Positions 26,026-34,521 of a stretch of DNA of 64,000 nt are shown here, in pieces. The notes beneath the pieces were generated by a model that did not search any database, was not told the DNA's origin, and saw only the letters and a program-made list of their open reading frames with translations. The stretch comes from Gemmobacter sp. 24YEA27 (lineage in GTDB: Bacteria > Pseudomonadota > Alphaproteobacteria > Rhodobacterales > Rhodobacteraceae): contig NZ_JASJPW010000002.1 of NCBI RefSeq assembly GCF_030052995.1, positions 186,001 through 250,000 of the forward strand, written 5' to 3'. Made by a program: the position numbers and the translations under genes. How positions within the stretch are numbered: the first letter of the stretch is position 1; the number at the start of each line of letters is the position of its first letter.

Positions 26026-26901
26026 TCATATCGCATCCGGGAACACCGCCTGCTTCTGCTGGATCTGTGCCTCGAGCTGGGCGTTCCGCAGGGCCATCGT
26101 CTCCCGGTATTCCTGCGCCTCGATGTCCCGGAAGAACGATGCGCCCGGGGCAAGGCGCGTCACAGCCTCCTCGACTTGGTCCAGCGAGACGCGGAAGAAC
26201 TCCTTCCGCATATTGGTGGCGTTCACCCTCGCTTTGGCGAACTCGGTATGGAGCGCACGTTCGAGGGCCGGTGCCTCGTCGCTGTAGATGATGGCATGGG
26301 TGTCGAAAAAGAATGGAACGCTGGCATCGCCCAGCTCGCGCACCCGGTCGGTGGGGTCCAGCCGCCGTGTCAGGCCGATCTTCACCATGTCAGGTCCGAA
26401 GGCCCCCATGTTCGAGATGATGTAGACATAGCCAGAGCGCGTCATTTCGGCCATCGCCTGCGCCCGTTCGACCTTCGCATGAGCCTCAGCAAGGTCACGT
26501 TCCAGAATTTCGATTTGCTGCGAGTAGGCTTCCAGCTTCGCACCATGGGCACCGATGGCTTCGTTCTTGGCCTTCTCAAGCAGCTTCTGGTATTTCGCCT
26601 CTTCCCGCTCGGCCTCCTCCATTTCGCGGATCAGCTTCTGCTCTTCACGTGCGGCCCGTGCGGCTTCCCGGCTGGCCCGCGCGGCGTTGACCTCAAGCAG
26701 CCGGTTGAGTTCACCCAGCCAGGCACCCAGCTTCGGGCGCGGCTGCACCGTCCGGGTATAGGTGAACTCGGTAATCCCGGTGCGGACCACCTTCCGCACC
26801 ACCTTCTTCGACAGCTTCAGGTCACGGCAGATCGTCTTGATCCCCTTGCCCTCGGTGAAATGTAGCCGCCTGATTTTTGCTATTGTCTCCACGATCAGCA
26901 T
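26026..26901 (-). CDS. chimera: IS21 IstA N-terminus fused to a coiled-coil GIY-YIG (T5orf172) protein
   Basis: The first 70 residues are the DNA-binding start of an IS21-family transposase: MLIVETIAKIRRLHF, a helix-turn-helix in IKTICRDLKLSKKVVRKVV, and VQPRPKLGAWLGEL. From about residue 72 the sequence changes to a long charged coiled coil (about 75-150). The GIY-YIG-like T5orf172 domain follows (GYVYIISNMGAFGPDMVKIGLTRR...DRVREL, about 157-245), as in DUF4041 proteins. The frame is open across the junction. The likely history is IS21 insertion and deletion that removed the rest of istA, istB and the nuclease N-terminus. Whether the fusion is functional is unknown. Confidence 0.75.
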   Translation of the reverse strand: MLIVETIAKIRRLHFTEGKGIKTICRDLKLSKKVVRKVVRTGITEFTYTRTVQPRPKLGAWLGELNRLLEVNAARASREAARAAREEQKLIREMEEAEREEAKYQKLLEKAKNEAIGAHGAKLEAYSQQIEILERDLAEAHAKVERAQAMAEMTRSGYVYIISNMGAFGPDMVKIGLTRRLDPTDRVRELGDASVPFFFDTHAIIYSDEAPALERALHTEFAKARVNATNMRKEFFRVSLDQVEEAVTRLAPGASFFRDIEAQEYRETMALRNAQLEAQIQQKQAVFPDAI

Positions 26902-26955
26902 CCCGTGCTCGGCCTCCGATAATCATCGAAGGCACAATGGACCCAACCCCCGGTC

Positions 26956-27016
26956 GGTGGGGTCCCTTTTGGACGCCGATCACCCCAGAAGCGGGGTCCT
27001 TATTGCAAGCCGTTCA
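26956..27016. repeat. IS21-type terminal direct repeats
   Basis: Two imperfect 27-bp direct repeats, 26956-26982 and 26990-27016, share GGGGTCC...TT...GCCG..TCA. They lie just outside the istA start, where IS21-family elements carry multiple terminal repeats. They mark the surviving end of the IS21 copy whose istA N-terminus forms the chimera at 26026. The truncated integrase starts 8 bp beyond. Confidence 0.55.
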
Positions 27017-27023
27017 ACACCCC

Positions 27024-27398
27024 ATGAAACCGATCCTGCGCGGCACCACCTATCACCTCCGCAAACGTGTCCCGCAGCGGTATGCGTTGGTCGAACCCCG
27101 AAACACGGTCTGGATCAGCCTACATACCGATTCCGAGAAAATGGCCAAAGCGAAAGCGCCGGCAGCTTGGTCGGAGCTCGTAGAGGCGTGGGAAGCCAGG
27201 CTGGTCGGTAAAGATGCTGACGCCGAGCAATTCTTCGAGGCCGCTAAGCAACTCGCGCAAGCGCGTGGTTTTAGGTACATGCCGGTCGGGCTGGTGTCTG
27301 CCTTGCCGCTTGGGGAGCTTTTGAATCGCGTTGACCGGCATTTTGTCCCGCCAGAGATGACGGGGACTACCCATCTGGCAAAGAAGAAAAGTCATTAA
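27024..27398 (+). pseudogene. truncated tyrosine integrase (N-terminal fragment)
   Basis: 124 residues beginning MKPILRGTTYHLRKRVPQRY, the DUF6538-type N-terminus of phage-like integrases. The frame is good through LPLGELLNRV, then turns into unrelated sequence and stops. The catalytic domain (Arg, His-x-x-Arg, Tyr) is missing. It probably was the integrase of the island or of a prophage within it, lost by deletion after IS21 insertion upstream. The 143 bp after it hold nothing I recognise. Confidence 0.7.
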
Positions 27399-27541
27399 GG
27401 GCGGGAAGCGGTCGTTGGCTGCGGCTGGGATGAACGTCCGGTTCGGAGCCGCTCGGTGTGAGAAACCACCGTGAAATTCTCTCTTGGCACGGGAAGCGGA
27501 TTTGGGAGATTGTGGGCAGATGAAATGGCCGGCCGCGGCGC

Positions 27542-29839
27542 CTAGCGGCAGAGGCTCTTTAGCCGCTCAAAGTGCTTAGCATCGACTCTACTGATTGTTT
27601 GGAAGAGCGCTGCCGCCGCTCCTTTCGTTTCCTCCAGCGTCATGGTTGAGAAGGATAGCAAATCGTCAATGTTATCAGAATGGGATTCGACTTGGGCGAG
27701 CCGCTCCAACGCAGCCAGCTGTTCCCGGTCTAGCTCGGGGTAGTCGACACATAGCTTGTCGAGCTGTCCGGGCAGCCCGCCGCCGCCTGGGCACTTGAAG
27801 GCCAAGAAAACGTCAAGAACTCTTCGGATGACATTAGGCATCATGTAGCCATGGTCATCATAGACGTCGGGCTGCTCCACGAATCTGAGCACGTGGCTGA
27901 ATAGAAAATGGTATTCGGAATCGTATTCTCGGAGCAGCTTCGACATCTCGATGATCGTCGAGGTCCTACGGGGCTGCCCCTCAGGGATCGTTACATCTAT
28001 GAAGAGAAATGTGGCTGTGGGCTCCTTTCCTGCCGGAGGACGAACCTTGCCTTTCCACGCCTTCCTGAACTCGTTCATGCATTGCAAATTGTGAGTGAGG
28101 ATAAACACTTGCGCCGCCTTTTCGAGGCGGGATCTCACCAAGGAGCACGCAAAATTTAGCGCCTTAGTGTCTAGGCTCGACACTGGGTCGTCAACAACCA
28201 CGATGAGGTTACTAAGCTTCCTGTTGTCCGCCTCGATGGACGACAGAAAGTAGGAGATCGCGATCGCCGTCTTCTCGCCTTCGCTCGGCACGCCGGTGAT
28301 CGGCGTTCCGTGCCGCTGGAGTTCATAGCCGTCGTCGATGGGATTTATCGTGAGCTCGCCGTGTCCAAGATAGGCCGCAATCAGCCTATTAATTACACCG
28401 GCGGCGGGTCCGTGTGTCCTTATTTTCTGGCGCAGCTCGTTCGCTTGAGCCCGCAGTGCAGCAACGTTCTTCACCTCGGCCTCATGCTGGACCGTCGCGT
28501 CGTTAAGCTCCTTTGCCGTCTTTGCATAGTCGTCGCGGCAGTCGATAATGAAGTGCCGCCGTATCGAGGCCTCCGCGGCCGCCTTGTGCTTCGCGAAATT
28601 GGTGACAGCTTGGTTGTGGGCCGAAATCGTCTTGTTTGCGGTTGCGAAGCCCGCATCAAGCCGCTCTGCGGTGGAGAGGAAGTCCGCCTCTGCGGCGATC
28701 TCTTGCATATCGGCGGGTGTCGCTGGACGCTCGAGCTTGGCGAACAGGACACTCTGCAACGTACTAAGCTGGTTCACGAGTAGCCGCACGTCCTTCAATA
28801 GAGTTTCCCTGACCTCCCTAAAACCTATTCGAAACTCGGTTGCCAGATCATCTAGTGTGGGCAATTGAGTGCCCATTTTGGTCGACGAATCGATAAGAAC
28901 CCCCAGCCGCTCGACGGTCTTGTTGAGACGTGCGACGAACTGATCTACCCTGTCGTCGAGGGCGGCGGCTAGTACCGCGCGTCGCTCGGGCGAGATTGCG
29001 TTACCGCAGAGGAGGCAGTCGGCGATCCCGTGAGATTCGTGGTACTCGTGCCCCTGCTTCAGCCAAAGTAATATGTCGGGATATTTCTGAACCTCGTCGA
29101 GCGCCACGGTCGCCAACGACTGGCCGCAGACGTCGACGATAAAGCGATAGGCTGCCACGATGGTCGCTTTGTCGAATGATATCATTTCGAGGCGCGGCAT
29201 CGGCTCAGCAAGCCGGCATGTGTCCTCAGCCACCTTCAGTTCGTCGTCCGTGAGTGCGGGCCCATAATCATCTTTCCAGGTATCGTAATCCTTGGCAAGC
29301 GCTGGTGCCTCGTACTTGCGGTTGGCAAGGTGTAGGCGGGATGCAACCGACTTCGCACGCTCCCTCTTGAAGCTGACGAGCGTTTTTTCGGCAGCTTTTT
29401 CGGTGATGGATGCCGATTCCTTTTTAGCGTCCGCCTTAATGATGTCGCGCTCGACCTTTGTCAGTTCGTTCGCGGCTTCAGCCTGATCAGCACCTATGTA
29501 GAACACGGGGTTGGCGCGCCCTACGGCCCATTGCAGGTTCTGCTCTATATAATCTGAGTTAAAGACAAGTATTCTCTGCTCGAGACCGACTGGATTGGTT
29601 GGGCATCCGAACGCCGAGCCATCTTCCAGCGCCACCTCGAATGTCCCGCCTACGGGTAGCTTGGGATGTGGTCTGCCGGCCTCTAGACTTGCGAATAGGC
29701 GCGACAGGGTGCTCTTTCCCGAACCATTGAAGCCATAAACGAGGTTGTAACGGCGGAATTTGAGGGAAGGCGAGCGCGCGCCGCGATCGGCGTATATTCC
29801 CATTCCTTGCAGCGATTTGATGTTCGATACGATAGCCAT
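27542..29839 (-). CDS. AAA_13 family ATPase with zinc-hook motif, RloC/PrrC-like
   Basis: 765-residue ABC/SMC-like ATPase. Walker A is YGFNGSGKST (Lys42). A coiled-coil middle is interrupted by Cys-Leu-Leu-Cys (275-278), a zinc-hook-like pair. Then come an ABC signature PSEGEKTAIAISYFL near 520, Walker B IVVVDDPVSSLD near 550 and a His switch in ILTHNLQC. Related AAA_13 proteins include the tRNA anticodon nucleases RloC and PrrC and other anti-phage ATPases. The C-terminal helical part contains QVESHSDN, but I cannot confirm a nuclease triad. Stand-alone gene, lower GC than flanks, no partner. Confidence 0.75.
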   Translation of the reverse strand: MAIVSNIKSLQGMGIYADRGARSPSLKFRRYNLVYGFNGSGKSTLSRLFASLEAGRPHPKLPVGGTFEVALEDGSAFGCPTNPVGLEQRILVFNSDYIEQNLQWAVGRANPVFYIGADQAEAANELTKVERDIIKADAKKESASITEKAAEKTLVSFKRERAKSVASRLHLANRKYEAPALAKDYDTWKDDYGPALTDDELKVAEDTCRLAEPMPRLEMISFDKATIVAAYRFIVDVCGQSLATVALDEVQKYPDILLWLKQGHEYHESHGIADCLLCGNAISPERRAVLAAALDDRVDQFVARLNKTVERLGVLIDSSTKMGTQLPTLDDLATEFRIGFREVRETLLKDVRLLVNQLSTLQSVLFAKLERPATPADMQEIAAEADFLSTAERLDAGFATANKTISAHNQAVTNFAKHKAAAEASIRRHFIIDCRDDYAKTAKELNDATVQHEAEVKNVAALRAQANELRQKIRTHGPAAGVINRLIAAYLGHGELTINPIDDGYELQRHGTPITGVPSEGEKTAIAISYFLSSIEADNRKLSNLIVVVDDPVSSLDTKALNFACSLVRSRLEKAAQVFILTHNLQCMNEFRKAWKGKVRPPAGKEPTATFLFIDVTIPEGQPRRTSTIIEMSKLLREYDSEYHFLFSHVLRFVEQPDVYDDHGYMMPNVIRRVLDVFLAFKCPGGGGLPGQLDKLCVDYPELDREQLAALERLAQVESHSDNIDDLLSFSTMTLEETKGAAAALFQTISRVDAKHFERLKSLCR

Positions 29840-30311
29840 ATCTGGATTTCATGCGCCGACTAGGTCGAAGTCAACTACTGATTGCGCAAAGCTGACGCAC
29901 GGATCGCGCGTGAATCGCTGTTTCGCTCTTTTTCGGTTGATCAGGGTAACCGCGCTGGATTGCAGTATCAGCTTTCCACTCGATGAACGATGACTCTTGG
30001 GCGACCGGTAGGCTATCTGAACGGACACAATGAAATGCCAAGCGGACTTCGCGAGAAAAATGGTTGAATGGCCGCAATGGGCCGCGCTCGCCTGCCGTGG
30101 GGAGTGGACGGGCCGGCCACCGTTTCGGTCGCGGGCGATGAACTGAATGCCAGAGTGCGCGCTGAGCAGGCTTCCACAGTGATAAGCTCGTTATTGGGCA
30201 GCGGGTCAATCACCTGTCGCCTATCCAGGTCGCAGATCATCGTTCCGTAACGCTGGCGTTCAATACGGATCTGTTGATATCTTTTGCGCGTGTCTGGTGG
30301 AGATCGACTGC
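29840..30311 (-). pseudogene. gene-free stretch with an ISL3-family transposase remnant
   Basis: On the minus strand at about 30270-30080, consecutive frames give RQRYGTMICDLDRRQVIDPLP and then SGIQFIARDRNGG. Both are pieces of the conserved ISL3 transposase core (IxDLERR...LLPDR...IARDR), broken by frameshifts. The rest of the 472 bp has no recognisable gene. An old insertion, probably part of island assembly. Confidence 0.55.
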
Positions 30312-31229
30312 TCACCTTGCCTCTCCGGCTGCATTCTCTCGGCTAGATTGGGCCACTTCTTTCTGCAGCCAGTCGATGAGCGTCTGGCACCGCGCGGGCA
30401 GGCTGCGTCCCCGCGGATGGACGAGCCAGTAACGATATTCATTCAGAACAATGTCAAAGGGCTGGATCAGTTCACCGGATTCGATTTGTGACTTCAGAAG
30501 TGCAGCTGCCCCCAGCATGATCCCCTGACCGCTGAGCATGCTTTGATAGCGCACATTCGTATCATCGATGAGATAAGATTGCCGCCCTTCAGTCGCCGGT
30601 GCGCCGGCATGATCGAACCATTCAGTCCAGCCGAGCCGGGTTTCCTCATGCAGCAGGGTGAAGTTCTTCAGATCGGCGGGGCATTGCGGCACCCCGAGCC
30701 GCCCTGCAAGCGAGATATGCATGATAGGTGAAAGCCCGGCAGAGACCAGTGGAACGGCGATCATATTTGCCGGCGGCGCCTTGCCCCAGGTCACCGCCAG
30801 GTCCGCCCGGTCGAAATCGGAGGCGGCGAGAGTGTTCTGATGGATCAGATTGAGCGACACGCGTGGATAGGCCGCCCAGAAGGAATGCAGGCGCGATGCC
30901 ATCCAGAAACTTGAGAAAAACGGGCGGCAGATCAGGTTGACCTGCTGGGAGCTGCTCTTTTGCCGCATCTGGTCGACTGTGGACTCAATAGCGCGGAAGG
31001 GGCCTGAGAGCTTTTGCCAGAGATGGTTTCCTTCATGGGTGAGCACAAGCTGTCTAGGCTCTCGCAGAAAGAGCCTGGTGCCCAGATAATCCTCAAGGAT
31101 CCGCACCTGATGGCTGATGGCCGAGGGCGACACGTTCAGCTCTTTCGCAGCCAGAGCAAAGCTCAGATGGCTGGCTGCGACGGAGAATACCCGCAGCGCA
31201 TTGAGATGGATATCGGTTCCGGAAGCCAT
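30312..31229 (-). CDS. LysR family transcriptional regulator
   Basis: 305 residues. The N-terminal winged helix (about 8-67, NALRVFSVAASHLSFALAAKELNVSPSAISHQVRILED) is of GcvA type. A co-inducer domain follows, including DRADLAVTWGK and LSGQGIMLGAAALL. It diverges from the Rieske oxygenase gene across a 198-bp spacer containing an inverted repeat, the standard layout for a LysR regulator of an adjacent catabolic operon. Inducer unknown; presumably the transported substrate or first product. Confidence 0.9.
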   Translation of the reverse strand: MASGTDIHLNALRVFSVAASHLSFALAAKELNVSPSAISHQVRILEDYLGTRLFLREPRQLVLTHEGNHLWQKLSGPFRAIESTVDQMRQKSSSQQVNLICRPFFSSFWMASRLHSFWAAYPRVSLNLIHQNTLAASDFDRADLAVTWGKAPPANMIAVPLVSAGLSPIMHISLAGRLGVPQCPADLKNFTLLHEETRLGWTEWFDHAGAPATEGRQSYLIDDTNVRYQSMLSGQGIMLGAAALLKSQIESGELIQPFDIVLNEYRYWLVHPRGRSLPARCQTLIDWLQKEVAQSSRENAAGEAR

Positions 31230-31318
31230 GGCCGCAGTTCCTTACTTGCCGGTGGGAAGCGGAAATCCTGATGCTGACCGCTGACCCAGACAAGGGCAGA
31301 TATGTGGAATATGGGTGA

Positions 31319-31345
31319 GATTTTCTCATCTGTTGCTGAGAAATC
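31319..31345. promoter_or_regulatory. candidate LysR operator
   Basis: GATTTTCTCA (31319-31328) and TGAGAAATC (31337-31345) form a near-perfect inverted repeat (one bulged T) with an 8-bp centre. The core TCTCA-N8-TGAGA is exact. It lies between the divergent LysR and Rieske genes, about 80 bp from the oxygenase ATG. Confidence 0.45.
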
Positions 31346-31427
31346 GATGTTTTTCAGATTCGACTTCCACGCCTAGTCCTTGGTTAAGCGAAACGTCGCA
31401 ATGCGGCACAGCCATCAGGGTTTTCCC

Positions 31428-32642
31428 ATGAACAAGCCCCTATTTCCGTCCCCGATTCCTCTCGAAGACCTGCATGCCAGCACGCTGGATGCGAAGAATG
31501 TCATTGCTTTGCCTTCAGATGTCTTCACCAGCGATGAATTTTTTAAGTTCGAGATGAATGCGGTATGGCGGCATGAATGGTTCTGCGTCGGTCATTCCAG
31601 CGAGATCCCGAATGTCGGGGATTACTATACGATACAGGTGGGTAAAGACCCGCTGGTGGTTCTGCGCGACCGTAGCAATGAGGTCTCGGTTCTTGCCAAT
31701 GTGTGCCAGCACCGGGGGATGATCCTTGTGGAGGGTCGCGGCAACCTGCGCCGTCTGCGGTGCCCGCTTCATGCCTGGACCTATGATCTGGGCGGCAAGC
31801 TGATTGCGGCTCCGGGACTGACGGATGGCGGTTCCGAAGAAAATGAGGCGATTGCCGGGATCTGCATTCCCCGGATGCGCACAGAGATCTGGGAAGGCTT
31901 CATCTTCATCACCTTCGATGAAAGCCTCAGTCCGGTGGGCGAGCGCCTTGCCAAGCTGGGGGAGCAGCTCAAGGCCTATAATATGAGCGCGCTGCGGGGG
32001 GCCTATCCTCTCCACCTCGAAGAGATGGCCTGGAACTGGAAGATCTTTAACGATGAGTGCTATCACTGCATGTATCTCCACTCCAGTTCCTGGGGGGATA
32101 TGTACGCGCTCAATCGCGGGGAAACCCTTGATGAAGCGGTCGAGTTCAATGATCTCGATAAGGGTGTGATCTCTTACAATCTTTGCAGTACGCATCGCGA
32201 CGCGGCCCCCACGCATACCGGCGATATTCTGCAACCGCCGATCAGCGGGCTGGATGACCAGCAACGCAGCCAGCTGAGCTATGTGACGGTGGCGCCGAAC
32301 CTGCTGATCGTCGCAATGCCGGATAAGGTGAAATATTTCCTCTGGCTGCCGCTCGAGGCGCAGAAATCGCTTTACGGCGTCAGCTGGATGTATCCCGAGG
32401 AGACCCTTGCCCGTGAGGGGTTCCGTGAGAATTATGATCGTGAGATCAAAGACCTGGGCCCGGTTATGGAGGAAGACCTCTATGCCTGGAGCAGCTGCCA
32501 GAAAGGCTATAATTCGGGCTTCTCTGCCCGCGGGCCCCTGGCTCCCGAAGAAGAGGTGATCAAGCGGCTTCAGACCTGGCTTGTGCGGAAATATGCCGCT
32601 GAGGAAGGTCGGGCACAGGCTGCCCGGCAAGCGGCTGAATGA
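31428..32642 (+). CDS. aromatic-ring-hydroxylating/Rieske oxygenase alpha subunit
   Basis: 404 residues from ATG 31428 (MNKPLFPSP). The Rieske cluster ligands are Cys93, His95, Cys112 and His115 (CQHRG...CPLHAW). The mononuclear iron site is in NWKIFNDECYHCMYLH with His213 and His218. The electron-bridging acidic residue before the first His is Glu210, as in carnitine and betaine oxygenases, rather than Asp. The NWK-to-CYHC interval is shorter than the usual motif I know. Its stop overlaps the reductase start (ATGA), so the two form one two-component oxygenase. It probably N-demethylates or hydroxylates a substrate imported by the Pot-type transporter; the substrate is unknown. Confidence 0.9.
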   Translation: MNKPLFPSPIPLEDLHASTLDAKNVIALPSDVFTSDEFFKFEMNAVWRHEWFCVGHSSEIPNVGDYYTIQVGKDPLVVLRDRSNEVSVLANVCQHRGMILVEGRGNLRRLRCPLHAWTYDLGGKLIAAPGLTDGGSEENEAIAGICIPRMRTEIWEGFIFITFDESLSPVGERLAKLGEQLKAYNMSALRGAYPLHLEEMAWNWKIFNDECYHCMYLHSSSWGDMYALNRGETLDEAVEFNDLDKGVISYNLCSTHRDAAPTHTGDILQPPISGLDDQQRSQLSYVTVAPNLLIVAMPDKVKYFLWLPLEAQKSLYGVSWMYPEETLAREGFRENYDREIKDLGPVMEEDLYAWSSCQKGYNSGFSARGPLAPEEEVIKRLQTWLVRKYAAEEGRAQAARQAAE

Positions 32643-33610
32643 TGCAGGGCCGCCGGAGCATTCATGCAAGGATCGAGGCGATGGAGCCAGCCGGGGAAGC
32701 CATTCTCCGGCTTATCCTGAAGCCTGTTGACGCGCAGTGTTTTCCGGCATGGCAACCGGGGGCGCATGTGGATCTGATCCTGCCCACGACAGTGGGCGAG
32801 GCCGAACCGCTGATCCGCCAGTACTCAATCTGCAGCGATCCGGCAGATCTGGGCCAATACCGGCTCGGCATCCTGCGAGACGCTGGCGGACGGGGCGGCT
32901 CTGTACGGATCCATGACAAGCTGAAGCCCGGCGATGAGGTCATGATCAGCGCCCCGCGTAATCATTTTCCCTTTGCCTGCACGGGGCGGCTTTTGTTCAT
33001 TGCCGGTGGTATCGGCATCACGCCGATCCTGCCAATGGTCCACGAGGCGATGGCCGCCGGGCAGGACTGGCATCTGGTTGTCGCAGCACGGAACCGGGCG
33101 CGGCTTCCGTTCCTGTCCGATCTTACATCCCTTCCACCGGAACGCGTCAGCCTGCATTGCGACGAAGAGGCGGGCCTTCTCGATCTGGCCGGGCTTCTCA
33201 GCGCTGAGGGCGAGGGCACCACCGTCTATTCCTGCGGCCCCGGCCCAATGCTGGACGCTTTGCAGGCCCTGAATACCGATGCGCCCTGGCAGCTGCGGAT
33301 CGAGCGTTTTGCGGCGGCTCCGGTGGTCGACAGCGCGGCCGATCACGGCTTTGACCTCAATTGCCGCAAGAGCGGCAAGACCCTCTGGGTTCCGGCAGAC
33401 AAGAGTGTTCTCCAGGTCCTGCGTGAGGCGGGGATCAGGGTCGAGAGTTCGTGCAGGGATGGCGTCTGCGGCACTTGTGAAACGCGTGTTCTGGCGGGCG
33501 TTCCCAGCCACCGCGACAGCGTCCTGACCGCCGAAGAGCGGGAAGAAGGCACATTTATGATGGTCTGCGTCTCCCGCGCTGCGGGGGATTTTCTTGAACT
33601 CGATATCTAG
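32639..33610 (+). CDS. PDR/VanB family oxidoreductase (FMN, NAD, 2Fe-2S)
   Basis: 323-residue reductase for the preceding Rieske oxygenase. The FMN domain has RQYSICSDP near 60-70, the NAD domain GGIGITPILPM near 122 and SCGPGPM near 200. The C-terminal plant-type ferredoxin carries SCRDGVCGTC and a distal Cys in MMVCVSRA. Domain order matches VanB/phthalate dioxygenase reductase. Starts by four-base overlap with the oxygenase. Confidence 0.92.
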   Translation: MMQGRRSIHARIEAMEPAGEAILRLILKPVDAQCFPAWQPGAHVDLILPTTVGEAEPLIRQYSICSDPADLGQYRLGILRDAGGRGGSVRIHDKLKPGDEVMISAPRNHFPFACTGRLLFIAGGIGITPILPMVHEAMAAGQDWHLVVAARNRARLPFLSDLTSLPPERVSLHCDEEAGLLDLAGLLSAEGEGTTVYSCGPGPMLDALQALNTDAPWQLRIERFAAAPVVDSAADHGFDLNCRKSGKTLWVPADKSVLQVLREAGIRVESSCRDGVCGTCETRVLAGVPSHRDSVLTAEEREEGTFMMVCVSRAAGDFLELDI

Positions 33611-33622
33611 GAAGGTCTGCTT

Positions 33623-34519
33623 ATGGAGCGGCTGAAAATTGTGGTCACCGGTGGCTCGGGCAGGGTTGGACGACAGGTTGTAGCCTGCCTTGCTGAGCGT
33701 CACGAGGTGGTCAATGCCGATCTGACGCCGCCCACCGGCCCCTGCGCGGCGCAGTACATGCGCGCCGATGTGATGCAGATTGACGAGTTGCAACAGGCGT
33801 TTGCCGGCGCAGAGGTGGTCATTCATCTTGCCGGTCTCGACTACGACTGGGGTTGCCCGGACGAGGCCTATATCAACGTGAACACCAGGGGCAGCTGGCA
33901 TGTGCTGCAGGCCGCCGAAGCTGTGGGTGTAAAGCGGGTCGTGCTTTGCTCATCCATTTCGATCTGTGGCCTCCAGGAGATGCGCGCGGACTGGAAGCCC
34001 CAGAGCCTGCCGATTACCGAAGAGCACGAAAATCGTCCGATCTATGCCTATGGCGTCAGCAAACAGATTGCCGAGATTATGGGGCAGAGCTTTGAGCGCC
34101 GCGGCAGGATGGAAGTTGTCAGCCTGCGCCCGCTCGCCGTCGTGCTGCCTGAAACGCTTTCGCAGTATATAGCCTTTGTCGACAAACCGGATCTTCACTG
34201 GCTGTTCTACTATGTCACTGCTGCGGACCTGGCCCGCGCCTTCCGGGCCGCTGCGGAAACACCCGGTATCAGCGGCGAGAGCTTTTACATCGGCGCCGAT
34301 GACAGCTCGCATCGCGAGGCGACGCTGGAATGGGCGTCACGCATCCTGGAAGACCTGCCGGCAGATCAGGATCCCGCCTGGTTCGTGGCAAATCCCCGGG
34401 CCTCTGTCTTCAGCAATGCCAAGGCGCGCCGCCTGCTCGGCTGGCGCCCGACTTCGGATTTCAACTCCCTCCGGCTCCAGGCAGCCGAGGGGCAGAGTGG
34501 CGACCTGGAAGGGGTTTGA
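33623..34519 (+). CDS. NAD-dependent epimerase/dehydratase family protein
   Basis: 298-residue extended SDR. The cofactor motif VTGGSGRVGRQV is at residues 7-18, HLAGLDY near 72, the catalytic Ser in CSSISICG and Tyr-x3-Lys in YAYGVSK near 143. Residues GESFYIGADDS belong to the substrate domain. 12 bp after the reductase. It probably oxidises or epimerises a hydroxylated product of the oxygenase; substrate not predictable. Confidence 0.85.
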   Translation: MERLKIVVTGGSGRVGRQVVACLAERHEVVNADLTPPTGPCAAQYMRADVMQIDELQQAFAGAEVVIHLAGLDYDWGCPDEAYINVNTRGSWHVLQAAEAVGVKRVVLCSSISICGLQEMRADWKPQSLPITEEHENRPIYAYGVSKQIAEIMGQSFERRGRMEVVSLRPLAVVLPETLSQYIAFVDKPDLHWLFYYVTAADLARAFRAAAETPGISGESFYIGADDSSHREATLEWASRILEDLPADQDPAWFVANPRASVFSNAKARRLLGWRPTSDFNSLRLQAAEGQSGDLEGV

Positions 34520-34521
34520 GC

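Noticed and set aside
31515..32669. 384-residue leftward frame opposite the Rieske oxygenase
   Set aside because: The rightward frame contains both iron-site motifs; the leftward frame is a shadow.
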